The translations under genes were made by a program, and so were the position numbers. DNA of 64,000 nucleotides from an uncultured Bacteroidia bacterium (GTDB taxonomy: Bacteria > Bacteroidota > Bacteroidia > Bacteroidales > UBA932): NCBI GenBank assembly GCA_902779765.1, contig CACZCQ010000004.1:95250-159249 (forward strand). The letters run 5' to 3'. Below the pieces are notes generated by a model that made no database searches, had not been told where the DNA came from, and saw only the letters and a list, made by a program, of their open reading frames with translations. Shown here piece after piece: positions 53,455 through 61,329 of the stretch (positions are counted from its first letter, which is position 1; the number at the start of each line of letters is the position of its first letter).

Positions 53455-53467
53455 AGTGTCTTATGGA

Positions 53468-54490
53468 TTATTTGGATGAAATCGGGAAATAGCTCTCAAC
53501 TCCGAGCTGATATACTGCTATCCTGTCCTGCAGGATGGGATTCACACCGTCAGTAAGCTTTACGGTGCATGTGGCGGGGATCCTGTACACGGCGACGTTG
53601 CCCTTTGCCGCGGCACCTCGTCCGGCGGCTGCTGACACGTTCTGAGGAGTGAGTTCGAGCAGGTATGGCTTGCCTGACATGTTGTCGGCGGAGACGATGC
53701 CGTCAGCATCGGAAAGCCTGAACGCCACGTATGTCTGCGCCTTGCGGTCCTTCTCGGGGACCACGTCGCATTTCATCTTCTGGGTCTGGAAGTCACTGTA
53801 ACCGATGAACATTGACATATATTCCTTTTCCAAGGCCGCAATCTCGGCCAGGGCGGCTCCCATAGCCTCGCCGCTATAGGTGGCATCGGTGTCGCCGGTC
53901 ACGATCTGGACCCTCTTCTTGCGGAGTTCGAATATCATTTCGGCAGCCTCCTTGGCCCTCTGCTCCAGAGGTTTCTGGACCACCATGTTCTGCTGCACCC
54001 CGACCCTGTTGCCATCGACTCCCCGGAAGAGGGTCGTAGCCTCGGATGTCAGGTTGGAACTTACACCCTTGTCGGAGAAATCGGCTCCCGCCTGTGATGC
54101 GAACCTCCACTCGGCCCCGTTCCCGAAATTACCGTCGTTCACGGCGATCAGGCCCTGGGATGTAAGGGAGAGGAACGACATCGAATTCTTGTCGGGGGTG
54201 ATGAAATAGCGGCTTTTCTGGTCAGCCTCGATCGTAGGAGTCATCTTGACTGCGCTTAACGTACAAGTCGTCTGATCCTCCTGACGTGCATCCACTCCAA
54301 GGTATTTCTGCGCGAATTTCGCATAGGGGCCGGCATAGAAATGCTCCCTTACGGCTTCCACCTCGAAGGTAATCGTAGTCTGGGGAAGGGCGTAGGAGAC
54401 CGTCCCCATCGGGTCCTGTGCGGACGACCTCACGGCCGGGAAAAGGATTCCCGCCGCAAGGAGGATTGAGAATGCAAATCTCTTTTTCAT
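53468..54490 (-). CDS. DUF4831 exported protein
   Basis: 340 aa. Signal peptide 1-24 (AAGILFPAVRSSAQ). The rest matches the DUF4831 pattern (YALPQTTITFEVEA, HFYAGPYAKFAQKYLG, FELRKKRVQIVTGD). Bacteroidetes-restricted, function unknown, likely periplasmic or surface. It lies 22 nt after the LpxL-like gene and 13 nt before pepD. Confidence 0.83.
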   Translation of the reverse strand: MKKRFAFSILLAAGILFPAVRSSAQDPMGTVSYALPQTTITFEVEAVREHFYAGPYAKFAQKYLGVDARQEDQTTCTLSAVKMTPTIEADQKSRYFITPDKNSMSFLSLTSQGLIAVNDGNFGNGAEWRFASQAGADFSDKGVSSNLTSEATTLFRGVDGNRVGVQQNMVVQKPLEQRAKEAAEMIFELRKKRVQIVTGDTDATYSGEAMGAALAEIAALEKEYMSMFIGYSDFQTQKMKCDVVPEKDRKAQTYVAFRLSDADGIVSADNMSGKPYLLELTPQNVSAAAGRGAAAKGNVAVYRIPATCTVKLTDGVNPILQDRIAVYQLGVESYFPISSK

Positions 54491-54512
54491 AATTGTCTGT
54501 ATTTTGATTGTT

Positions 54513-55430
54513 CTATCTTTTCCATCTCTTGTGGCTCCAGAGATAACACCAAGGAGCCGCTTCCAGATCGGCCTGGAGCAACTGGTAATACTTCTTCATG
54601 ACATCCTCCGGATCCATTGAAGAAGCATCGCTGCATATCTCTGTGAACCTCCACTCGTAGCGGCCTTTCTCCACAGGGAAGAGGCACATGTAAAGGATGC
54701 TGTAACCGAACTTCCTTGCCAATGCTGCGCCTCCGGTCATCGACCTGGTCCGCTGGTGCATGAACTCAAGGGTAAGGTTCGACTTGGAATCCTTGTACGG
54801 ACACTGGTCCGAAAGCATGTTGATGACCAGCTTCCTGTCGCGATGCTCAAGGGCATGCCTGAGTATCCTTTCAGTACTTATATATCCCTTGTAGTCCAGA
54901 CTCAGGACAGGGGCGCACCGGTTAAGTCCGATGATCCTGTCCCAAACCTTGCTTTTCAACGGCTTGTACACGAAGATGATATCGTCCGGCTCAAGGCCTT
55001 CAGGAAGGGCTGCGCCTTCCCTGTAATCGTAATTGAGACAGCCTCCGAGAAGCTCCCAGTTGCCGAAATGGGAAGTAAGCACCATCACTCCGTTGCCCTG
55101 CGAATATGCTTTCTCGAAGACTTCCAGGTTGGAATATTCCACCAGATGTTCCTTGCGAAGGCGTTCGGGATTCCGGCAACCACCGAACCAAATCGTCTCG
55201 GCGATGACATTGCCGAAATGCTTGTAGAACCTGTCGGAAATAACCTTCAGTTCATCGTATTTCTTGTCAGGAAAAGACCTGGACAGGTTTGTCATCACGA
55301 CATCCCTGCGGTAGCGCAGGACGTCCTTCAGCAGCCATGAGAAGAATCCGGCACAGGCATAATGGAACCTTAGCGGAAGAGCTGCAAGCGCCCGCATCAG
55401 ACTCAGCAGTATGACGGATCCGATCATCAT
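54513..55430 (-). CDS. LpxL/HtrB-like lipid A acyltransferase
   Basis: 305 aa. An N-terminal membrane anchor, then the H-x4-[DE] motif in TSHFGNWELLGG (about 118-130), the downstream LSDQCPYKD stretch, and the conserved MTGGAALARKFG block. It belongs to the lysophospholipid/lauroyl acyltransferase superfamily that adds the secondary acyl chain to lipid A at the inner membrane. First gene of a run with DUF4831 and pepD. Confidence 0.9.
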   Translation of the reverse strand: MMIGSVILLSLMRALAALPLRFHYACAGFFSWLLKDVLRYRRDVVMTNLSRSFPDKKYDELKVISDRFYKHFGNVIAETIWFGGCRNPERLRKEHLVEYSNLEVFEKAYSQGNGVMVLTSHFGNWELLGGCLNYDYREGAALPEGLEPDDIIFVYKPLKSKVWDRIIGLNRCAPVLSLDYKGYISTERILRHALEHRDRKLVINMLSDQCPYKDSKSNLTLEFMHQRTRSMTGGAALARKFGYSILYMCLFPVEKGRYEWRFTEICSDASSMDPEDVMKKYYQLLQADLEAAPWCYLWSHKRWKR

Positions 55431-55453
55431 CTCATATTCCTCATCGCAATTTA

Positions 55454-55461
55454 CAAATATA
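55454..55461 (-). promoter_or_regulatory. -7 promoter element of lpxL-like operon
   Basis: Minus-strand TATATTTG, leader about 18 nt. No clean -33. Divergent from the POT promoter. Confidence 0.6.
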
Positions 55462-55486
55462 ACAAAACCGCTTCAATTCTCATAAA

Positions 55487-55518
55487 TTTGGATAATCGTG
55501 GCGGAATTCGTATTTTAG
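55487..55518 (+). promoter_or_regulatory. Promoter of POT transporter
   Basis: TTTG (55487-55490), 20-nt spacer, TATTTTAG (55511-55518, one mismatch). Leader about 30 nt. Confidence 0.6.
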
Positions 55519-55553
55519 TGAATCGTTTGATATCAAACCAACAGTATTAAAAT

Positions 55554-57248
55554 ATGTTCAAAGGACAACCAAAAGGTCTATTCGCCCTTGCTCTCGCCAA
55601 CACCGGCGAGCGTTTCGGCTACTACACGATGCTGGCCATATTCATGCTGTTCCTCCAGGCCAAGTTCGGCTGGGAGCAGGCCACGGCCAGCCAGGTTTAT
55701 TCAATCTTCCTTGCCGCCGTGTACTTCATGCCGGTGGTCGGAGGATGGCTTGCTGACAAGATCGGTTTCGGGAAGTGCGTTGTAACTGGAATATGCGTAA
55801 TGTTCCTGGGTTATCTGGTGCTGGCCGTACCAACCGCCGCCAACGGTTTCGGTGTAGCGGTGATGCTGGGAGCCCTCCTGCTGATTTCGGTCGGTACCGG
55901 TCTTTTCAAGGGCAACCTCCAGGTGCTCGTCGGCAATCTCTATGACGATCCCAAGTATTCCGCAAAGAGGGACAGCGCCTTCAGCCTGTTCTACATGGCC
56001 ATCAACATCGGTGCGATGTTCGCACCTTCCGCTGCTACCGCCATCACCAACAGGTTCCTTGCGAAGGCCGGCCTTATCTACAAGGCTGCCATTCCCGCCC
56101 TCGCACACCAGCACATGGCGGGTACCATTACTCCTGAAGGCACAGCCGAACTGACCAACCTGATGGGCCAGATGCCCGGAACCCAGGCCGCCGGTATGGG
56201 ACTCGACCAGTTCTGCCCTTACTATATAGAGAAGCTCTCATCTTCATATAACATGGGCTTCGCAGTTGCCTGCATCTCCCTGATTGTCTCAATGGTGATA
56301 TACTTCGCGTGCAAAGCATGGTTCAAGCACGCCGATGTCAATGCCAAGCAGGCCAAGGCAACCGGAACCAATTACGTGGAACTTACCCCCAAGCAGACCA
56401 AGGAGCGTGTCGTCGCCCTCTGCCTCGTTTTCGCCGTAGTGATCTTCTTCTGGATGGCCTTCCATCAGAACGGTCAGTCACTCACCTGGTTCGCCCGCGA
56501 CTACACCCAAAGCATCGCCACCGGATGGACGAGGATAGGATTCAATATCTGGGCCCTCTTCCTTATTGCCGTGTCAATCTATACTTTGTTCGGAATATTC
56601 CAGTCTGAAAAAGCCAAAGGCAAGTTTATCTGCGGAATAGCGACAGCCGCCCTGTGGGCAGGAGCCTATGCCATTTTCCGCGGCCTGCCGAACCCCCTCG
56701 ACATCCAGCCCCAGCTCTTCCAGCAGTTCAATCCGTTCTATGTGGTTGCCCTGACGCCGGTATCCATGGCCCTCTTCAGTGCACTCGCCGACAAGAAGAC
56801 TGCAAAGTACCCTGAAGGTATGGAGCCTTCAGCTCCAAAGAAGATCTGCCTAGGTATGTTCGTTGCCGCTCTCGGCTACCTTGTGATGATTTTCGCATCC
56901 AAGGGACAGGCATCTCCCGCCGCCCTCAACGGAACGGTATCGCCCGACCCTGTCGTACCTACCTATCTGATGGGCACCTACCTTGTCCTTACCTTCGCCG
57001 AACTGCTGCTCAGCCCTATGGGAATCTCCTTCGTATCGAAGGTGGCTCCTCCCAAGTACAAGGGTCTTATGATGGGTCTGTGGTTCGCAGCGACTGCAGT
57101 CGGAAACTACCTCAGTTCCATACCGGGTCTCCTTTGGAAGAAAGTCTCCCTCACCGCCAACTGGGGAATCCTCATGGCTCTTTGTATCGCCGCCGGACTC
57201 GTGATGTTCGCGATGCTCAGGAAACTCGAAGCTGCGACTAAGGATTAA
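55554..57248 (+). CDS. POT-family proton-dependent oligopeptide transporter
   Basis: 564 aa with about 14 membrane segments. The first segment carries NTGERFGYYTMLAIF, and GIGLFKGN-like and FSLFYMAINIGAMFAP (PTR2 signature) follow. It imports di- and tripeptides with protons, feeding PepD-type enzymes. In the E1-x-x-E2-R motif of typical POTs the first Glu is Asn here (N-T-G-E-R), as I believe occurs in related Bacteroidetes proteins. Its stop is 2 nt from the convergent TIGR02757 gene. Confidence 0.93.
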   Translation: MFKGQPKGLFALALANTGERFGYYTMLAIFMLFLQAKFGWEQATASQVYSIFLAAVYFMPVVGGWLADKIGFGKCVVTGICVMFLGYLVLAVPTAANGFGVAVMLGALLLISVGTGLFKGNLQVLVGNLYDDPKYSAKRDSAFSLFYMAINIGAMFAPSAATAITNRFLAKAGLIYKAAIPALAHQHMAGTITPEGTAELTNLMGQMPGTQAAGMGLDQFCPYYIEKLSSSYNMGFAVACISLIVSMVIYFACKAWFKHADVNAKQAKATGTNYVELTPKQTKERVVALCLVFAVVIFFWMAFHQNGQSLTWFARDYTQSIATGWTRIGFNIWALFLIAVSIYTLFGIFQSEKAKGKFICGIATAALWAGAYAIFRGLPNPLDIQPQLFQQFNPFYVVALTPVSMALFSALADKKTAKYPEGMEPSAPKKICLGMFVAALGYLVMIFASKGQASPAALNGTVSPDPVVPTYLMGTYLVLTFAELLLSPMGISFVSKVAPPKYKGLMMGLWFAATAVGNYLSSIPGLLWKKVSLTANWGILMALCIAAGLVMFAMLRKLEAATKD

Positions 57249-57250
57249 TC

Positions 57251-57961
57251 CTATATCCGGGGATGGGTGATCCCATAGCCGAAGAGCGAAAAGTCACCCT
57301 TGCAGGGATCACCGGGGAAGATGTCATCGAACACCCCGGTGATTTCCTTTACCGTCACGATGTCCTTCTGTTTGCGGGCGGTAAGCCCGAGGGCGACGGC
57401 CTCGTCATAAACATGGACGTCCAGAGGGATCAGGAGGGATGCCGGATCGGTATCCTTCCACAGGCCCAGGTCGACCTTGCCGTCGTCACGGACCATCCAG
57501 CGACGCATCATGTTGATTTTCTTGTTGGGAGCCTTAAGGTCCGGCTTCTGCCCGTATATCCTGACGCGGATCTGGTCCTGCGAAAGGCTTTCCAGACTCG
57601 GAAGCTCTTCATACACAGCCCTCAGCCGGGAACAGATCTCAGCCACCTCGCTCCATTTGACGGTACGGTGGATGCTGCAGGGGTCGCATCGCCACTCCCC
57701 TCTCATCACATAGTCATAAGGCTTCCAGGACATCTCGTCAAAGAGCCTTCCGCAATCGCGCACAATCATTGCCCTCCTGCCCCAGGCGAAATGGGCGGAG
57801 AAAACCGCTGCCACCTCGACATCCCTGACGGAACGCTCCCCCCTTTTCGCCAGTTCTGCGAACTGTCTCGGAAAAGCGATAGGATCCTCCTGGAAATATT
57901 TGGGATCATTGTATGTCTCCGCCCACTCTATGAGCAGTCTTTTAACGTTGTCTTCCATCAT
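57251..57961 (-). CDS. TIGR02757 (DUF2400) family protein
   Basis: 236 aa. The order YNDPKYFQEDPIAFPRQF, then VEVAAVFSAHFAWGRRAMI and, near the C-terminus, LIPLDVHVYDEAVALGLT fits TIGR02757, a family distantly related to helix-hairpin-helix DNA glycosylases. No catalytic role has been shown. The start overlaps the end of the radical-SAM gene upstream by 20 nt; a second Met three bases on is an equal start. Confidence 0.88.
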   Translation of the reverse strand: MMEDNVKRLLIEWAETYNDPKYFQEDPIAFPRQFAELAKRGERSVRDVEVAAVFSAHFAWGRRAMIVRDCGRLFDEMSWKPYDYVMRGEWRCDPCSIHRTVKWSEVAEICSRLRAVYEELPSLESLSQDQIRVRIYGQKPDLKAPNKKINMMRRWMVRDDGKVDLGLWKDTDPASLLIPLDVHVYDEAVALGLTARKQKDIVTVKEITGVFDDIFPGDPCKGDFSLFGYGITHPRI

Positions 57962-59201
57962 CCATCATTCTTTTACGCGCCCAGGGCATCACTCCTGCCG
58001 GGGCTTTTTTCAACAGAAGCAGGTCGCGCATCTTCTCGAAATACGGTTGCGTGTGCCTGAAATATGCCTTGAGTCCGGTGCATAGGGCATTCTTTCCCGA
58101 CGCATCGAAACGGTGCTTCGGACATTCCCCGCGGCAGGCGAAATAGAACCGGCATTTCATGCACTCCGGAGGAAGGCCGGACCGTTTGGCCACCCCGAAA
58201 CGGAAGCGTTTAGGATCGTTGTAGATCTCCACCAACGGTGTTTCCAGGATATTCCCAAGCAGATATTCAGGGTAAACGAAATGGTCGCAGTTGTAGACGT
58301 CGCCATTGTGCTCCACCACCAGGCAGTCGCCGCAAGTCTCGCACATGGAGCAGACCCCTGGCTGGACATTGCAATACTGGGCAAGGGTGGCGTCGAACAT
58401 CTGGACGTAATATTCCCCGACATCACTTACCACCCATTCATCGAATACGTCGCATAGGAAGTCCCCGTATCCCTTCGCGCTGACACTCCAAGGGGCCAGC
58501 CTGGCACCTTCTGTCTCGGGAGAGACTATCACCGGCCGATGGAAATCCGGCCTGTCCACTACGTGTTCCACGGCCGGCAGGAACTGCATGAAATGGCTTC
58601 CGACGGACTTGAAGAATGAATAAATCTCCTTGCCCCGACCCTCGCAGCGGGAATTGACGACACTCAGGGTGTTGAATTCCACACCGTAACTCTTGAGCAT
58701 CTCGACCGAGGACATAACCCTGTCCCAGGTCGGCCTCCCCTGCTTGTCAAGGCGGAATCCATCATGGATATCCTGCGGTCCGTCCAGCGAGACCCCGACC
58801 AGGAAGCCGTTCATCCTGAAGAACCTGCACCAGTCTTCATTAATGAGCGTGGCATTGGTCTGTATGGAGTTCAGTATCCGCTTCCTACCTGCGAACTCTC
58901 TCTGGTACTCCATCGCCCTGCGGTAGAAATCCAGCCCGAGGAGAAGCGGCTCTCCTCCGTGCCAGCAGAAAGACACCGTATCCACCGCATTGGTGGTGAT
59001 GTACTGGCGGATATATTCCTTCAGCAGGCCATCACTCATCACCGCTTCCTTCCCACCGTACTGGACCGCCTTGTCCAGGTAGTAGCAGTAGGAACAGTCC
59101 AGGTTGCACGCCGAACCGGCAGGCTTCACCATAGTGGAAAAAGCTGTCGGCCGCGACTCTTTCAGAGCATCGCCCAAAGTGATTGTCCTGGAATTGTTCA
59201 T
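57942..59201 (-). CDS. Anaerobic sulfatase-maturating radical SAM enzyme
   Basis: 419 aa. Radical SAM cluster C32-x3-C36-x2-C39 (CNLDCSYCYY) and C-terminal SPASM cysteines (CSMCETCGDC, CRFYFACRGECPKHRF) for two auxiliary [4Fe-4S] clusters. The sequence YLDKAVQYGGKEAVMSD, CWHGGEPLLLGLDFY and IQTNATLINEDWC closely follows anSME enzymes, which convert Cys or Ser of sulfatases to formylglycine. No sulfatase is in the window. Another SPASM peptide modifier is possible but less likely. Its tail overlaps the TIGR02757 gene by 20 nt. Confidence 0.87.
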   Translation of the reverse strand: MNNSRTITLGDALKESRPTAFSTMVKPAGSACNLDCSYCYYLDKAVQYGGKEAVMSDGLLKEYIRQYITTNAVDTVSFCWHGGEPLLLGLDFYRRAMEYQREFAGRKRILNSIQTNATLINEDWCRFFRMNGFLVGVSLDGPQDIHDGFRLDKQGRPTWDRVMSSVEMLKSYGVEFNTLSVVNSRCEGRGKEIYSFFKSVGSHFMQFLPAVEHVVDRPDFHRPVIVSPETEGARLAPWSVSAKGYGDFLCDVFDEWVVSDVGEYYVQMFDATLAQYCNVQPGVCSMCETCGDCLVVEHNGDVYNCDHFVYPEYLLGNILETPLVEIYNDPKRFRFGVAKRSGLPPECMKCRFYFACRGECPKHRFDASGKNALCTGLKAYFRHTQPYFEKMRDLLLLKKAPAGVMPWARKRMMDDGRQR

Positions 59202-59222
59202 CTATCTTGCCGTCCCTTAATG

Positions 59223-59230
59223 CAAATTTA
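59223..59230 (-). promoter_or_regulatory. -7 promoter element of sulfatase maturase operon
   Basis: Minus-strand TAAATTTG, leader about 16 nt. A single base separates it from the divergent zeta-kinase -7 element. Confidence 0.55.
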
Positions 59231-59231
59231 G

Positions 59232-59239
59232 TATTTTTG
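59232..59239 (+). promoter_or_regulatory. -7 promoter element of zeta-kinase operon
   Basis: TATTTTTG, 9 nt before ATG 59249. No good -33 at proper spacing. Confidence 0.55.
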
Positions 59240-59248
59240 TATTAGATA

Positions 59249-59863
59249 ATGCCAAGACTCTTCATCATATCGGGCTGCAACGGATCGGGAAAGACCACGG
59301 CATCATACGCTCTCCTTCCCGAGATGCTGGGCTGCAGCGAATTCGTGAACTCCGACGAGTTCGCGAAGAGCCTCGCTCCGTTCAATCCGGAAAAGGCTTA
59401 TGTGGGGGCAAGCCGCTATATGCTGCTCAAGATGAGGAGTCTTCTCGACCGCAAGGCGGATTTCTGCATCGAGACGACTCTGGCCACGCGCTCCCTCCTG
59501 AAGACGATCAAGGTGGCACAGGAGCAAGGTTATTATGTCACCATCCTTTATTTTTGGATCGATTCCCCTGAGATAGCCATAGCCAGAGTGAAGGCAAGGG
59601 TACTCGCCGGCGGGCACAACATAAAGGAGGAGACCATACGCAGGCGTTATCGGGTAGGGCTTCACTACCTTTTCCGGGAATTCATGCCGATCTGCAACAG
59701 ATGGATCCTATGCGACAATACCAACGTCCCTTTCACGGTCGTTGCCGAGAGTTCCGAGAACGGCATGATCCTCAGGGATCCAGTCAAGTTCAGCAGGATC
59801 AAGTCGGTGAATGAAGCATACGAGAAGGAGATGAAGGAAGAAAGCAAACGGAAGGATGATTAA
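59249..59863 (+). CDS. Zeta-toxin-like P-loop kinase
   Basis: 204 aa. Walker A GCNGSGKTT (9-17), then FVNSDEFAK, the substrate-binding stretch with the putative catalytic Asp typical of zeta toxins, ETTLATRS, and IKEETIRRRYRVG. Zeta toxins phosphorylate UDP-N-acetylglucosamine; many chromosomal relatives have other or no toxic activity. No epsilon-like antitoxin is upstream: the neighbour is a divergent radical-SAM gene 47 bp away. Its last 8 nt overlap tldD, so it is coupled to tldD-tldE. The Lys/Glu tail (KEMKEESKRKDD) is short. Confidence 0.82.
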   Translation: MPRLFIISGCNGSGKTTASYALLPEMLGCSEFVNSDEFAKSLAPFNPEKAYVGASRYMLLKMRSLLDRKADFCIETTLATRSLLKTIKVAQEQGYYVTILYFWIDSPEIAIARVKARVLAGGHNIKEETIRRRYRVGLHYLFREFMPICNRWILCDNTNVPFTVVAESSENGMILRDPVKFSRIKSVNEAYEKEMKEESKRKDD

Positions 59864-61328
59864 GGATAAAGGATATTACCTGGCCCTTTTCCAGGTTTCG
59901 GAACAGCAGCTGTATGGATTGACATCGGAAGGGCTCCGCGGAGGTGGCAGCTACTGTGACCTTTTCTTCGAGAATACCGAATATCACGAACTTCTCCTGA
60001 GGGATGGAATCGTCTCCTCGGGAGGATTCCATGTCGATTTCGGAGTAGGGATAAGGGTCCTGAAAGGAGAACGGACGGGATATGCATATTCCGAGAGTAC
60101 GGACGCCCGCTCCATGGCTGAAGCGGTGAAGGCGGCGACATTGATAGCCCAGGGAGGTAATACGTCACATAATAATCTACCGCAGCGAAGCGAGGATGGA
60201 CTCGACCGGGACATCATGGCCCTTCGACAAGCCCAGGACAGCGTTCAGGGACCGGACAGGTACCCGTTCGGGCAGGACTGGCGTGAAGCGGAGGCGAGAT
60301 CTTTCGTGCCATATATGGAACGGTTGCAGCAAAAGATAAGTGCAGCAGACCGGAGAGCCATCAAGGTCATCGTCTCCCTGTCGGACCAGGTAAGCGACAT
60401 CCTGATGTTCAACAGCCTTGGAGAACTCACCTTCGACACCAGACCAATGGGGACCATTGCAGTCTCGGTAGTATTCAGCCAGGATGGCAAAATTGAGAAC
60501 AAGACCGTATCCAGGAGTTACCGTAAGGGTGTCGAGATGCTTACGGACGCATTGCTGGAAGAGATCGCCTCAGAAGCCGTAGCCGGGATAGACGAACGTT
60601 TCGCTGCCAGAAGGCCCAAGGGAGGGCAGATGCCGGTCGTAATGGGAGCCGGAGCCTCCGGAATACTGCTTCACGAAGCCATGGGGCATGCATTCGAGGC
60701 GGACTTCAACCGGAAGGGACAGTCCATTTTCAGCGGAAGGATAGGAGAAAAGGTATGCAGCAGCGATATATCCATCGTGGACGACGGTACCATCACCGGC
60801 AACAGGGGCTCCGTCAATTTCGATGACGAGGGAGTACCGGGCCAGAAGACATATATGGTCAGGGACGGTATCCTTACATCCTATCTCCACGACCGTATCA
60901 GTGCCGGCTATTACGGTGTCTCCCCCACCGGCAACGGGCGGAGGGAGACATTCAGGTACGCCCCCATTCCCAGGATGCGCTCTACCTACATGCTGTCAGG
61001 CAGTTCAGACAAGGAAAGCATAATAGCATCCGTCAGGAAGGGGATATACGTCGACCAGTTCAGCAACGGCCAGGTCCAGATCGGAGAGGGTGACTTCACA
61101 TTCTTCGTGAAGAGTGGATTCCTGATAGAGGACGGCCGCCTGACAATGCCGGTCAAGGATATCAATATAATCGGGAACGGACCGCAGGCCCTGGCAGACA
61201 TCGTAGCCGTAGGCAACGACCTGAAGGTGGACGAAGGAGCCTGGACATGCGGCAAGGGGCAGAGCTGCCCGGTCTCGTGCGGTATCCCGACAGTGCTCAT
61301 CAAGAATCTGACAGTGGGAGGAGAATAA
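59856..61328 (+). CDS. tldD: TldD metalloprotease subunit
   Basis: 490 aa. Zinc motif H273-E274-x3-H278 (HEAMGHAFE), plus a C-terminal cysteine cluster (CGKGQSCPVSCG) in the position of the third ligand. With TldE it forms a heterodimeric protease known to process microcins and degrade the antitoxin CcdA in E. coli. Around residues 108-134 the frame carries LRQAQDSVQG, encoded by the same dispersed repeat found in murF, likely an in-frame insertion in a variable loop. It overlaps the zeta-kinase gene by 8 nt; tldE starts 1 nt after its stop. Confidence 0.92.
   Translation: MIKDKGYYLALFQVSEQQLYGLTSEGLRGGGSYCDLFFENTEYHELLLRDGIVSSGGFHVDFGVGIRVLKGERTGYAYSESTDARSMAEAVKAATLIAQGGNTSHNNLPQRSEDGLDRDIMALRQAQDSVQGPDRYPFGQDWREAEARSFVPYMERLQQKISAADRRAIKVIVSLSDQVSDILMFNSLGELTFDTRPMGTIAVSVVFSQDGKIENKTVSRSYRKGVEMLTDALLEEIASEAVAGIDERFAARRPKGGQMPVVMGAGASGILLHEAMGHAFEADFNRKGQSIFSGRIGEKVCSSDISIVDDGTITGNRGSVNFDDEGVPGQKTYMVRDGILTSYLHDRISAGYYGVSPTGNGRRETFRYAPIPRMRSTYMLSGSSDKESIIASVRKGIYVDQFSNGQVQIGEGDFTFFVKSGFLIEDGRLTMPVKDINIIGNGPQALADIVAVGNDLKVDEGAWTCGKGQSCPVSCGIPTVLIKNLTVGGE
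60220..60254. repeat. Short dispersed repeat, copy 2 (inside tldD)
   Basis: CCCTTCGACAAGC, then CCAGGACAGCGT, then TCAGGGACCGG. Compared with the murF copy it has 12 extra bases in the middle, keeping the frame. Encodes LRQAQDSVQGP. Confidence 0.55.
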
Positions 61329-61329
61329 T

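Noticed and set aside
59249-59863. Classic epsilon-zeta toxin-antitoxin system
   Set aside because: No antitoxin ORF is present upstream; the 47-bp gap holds only promoters.
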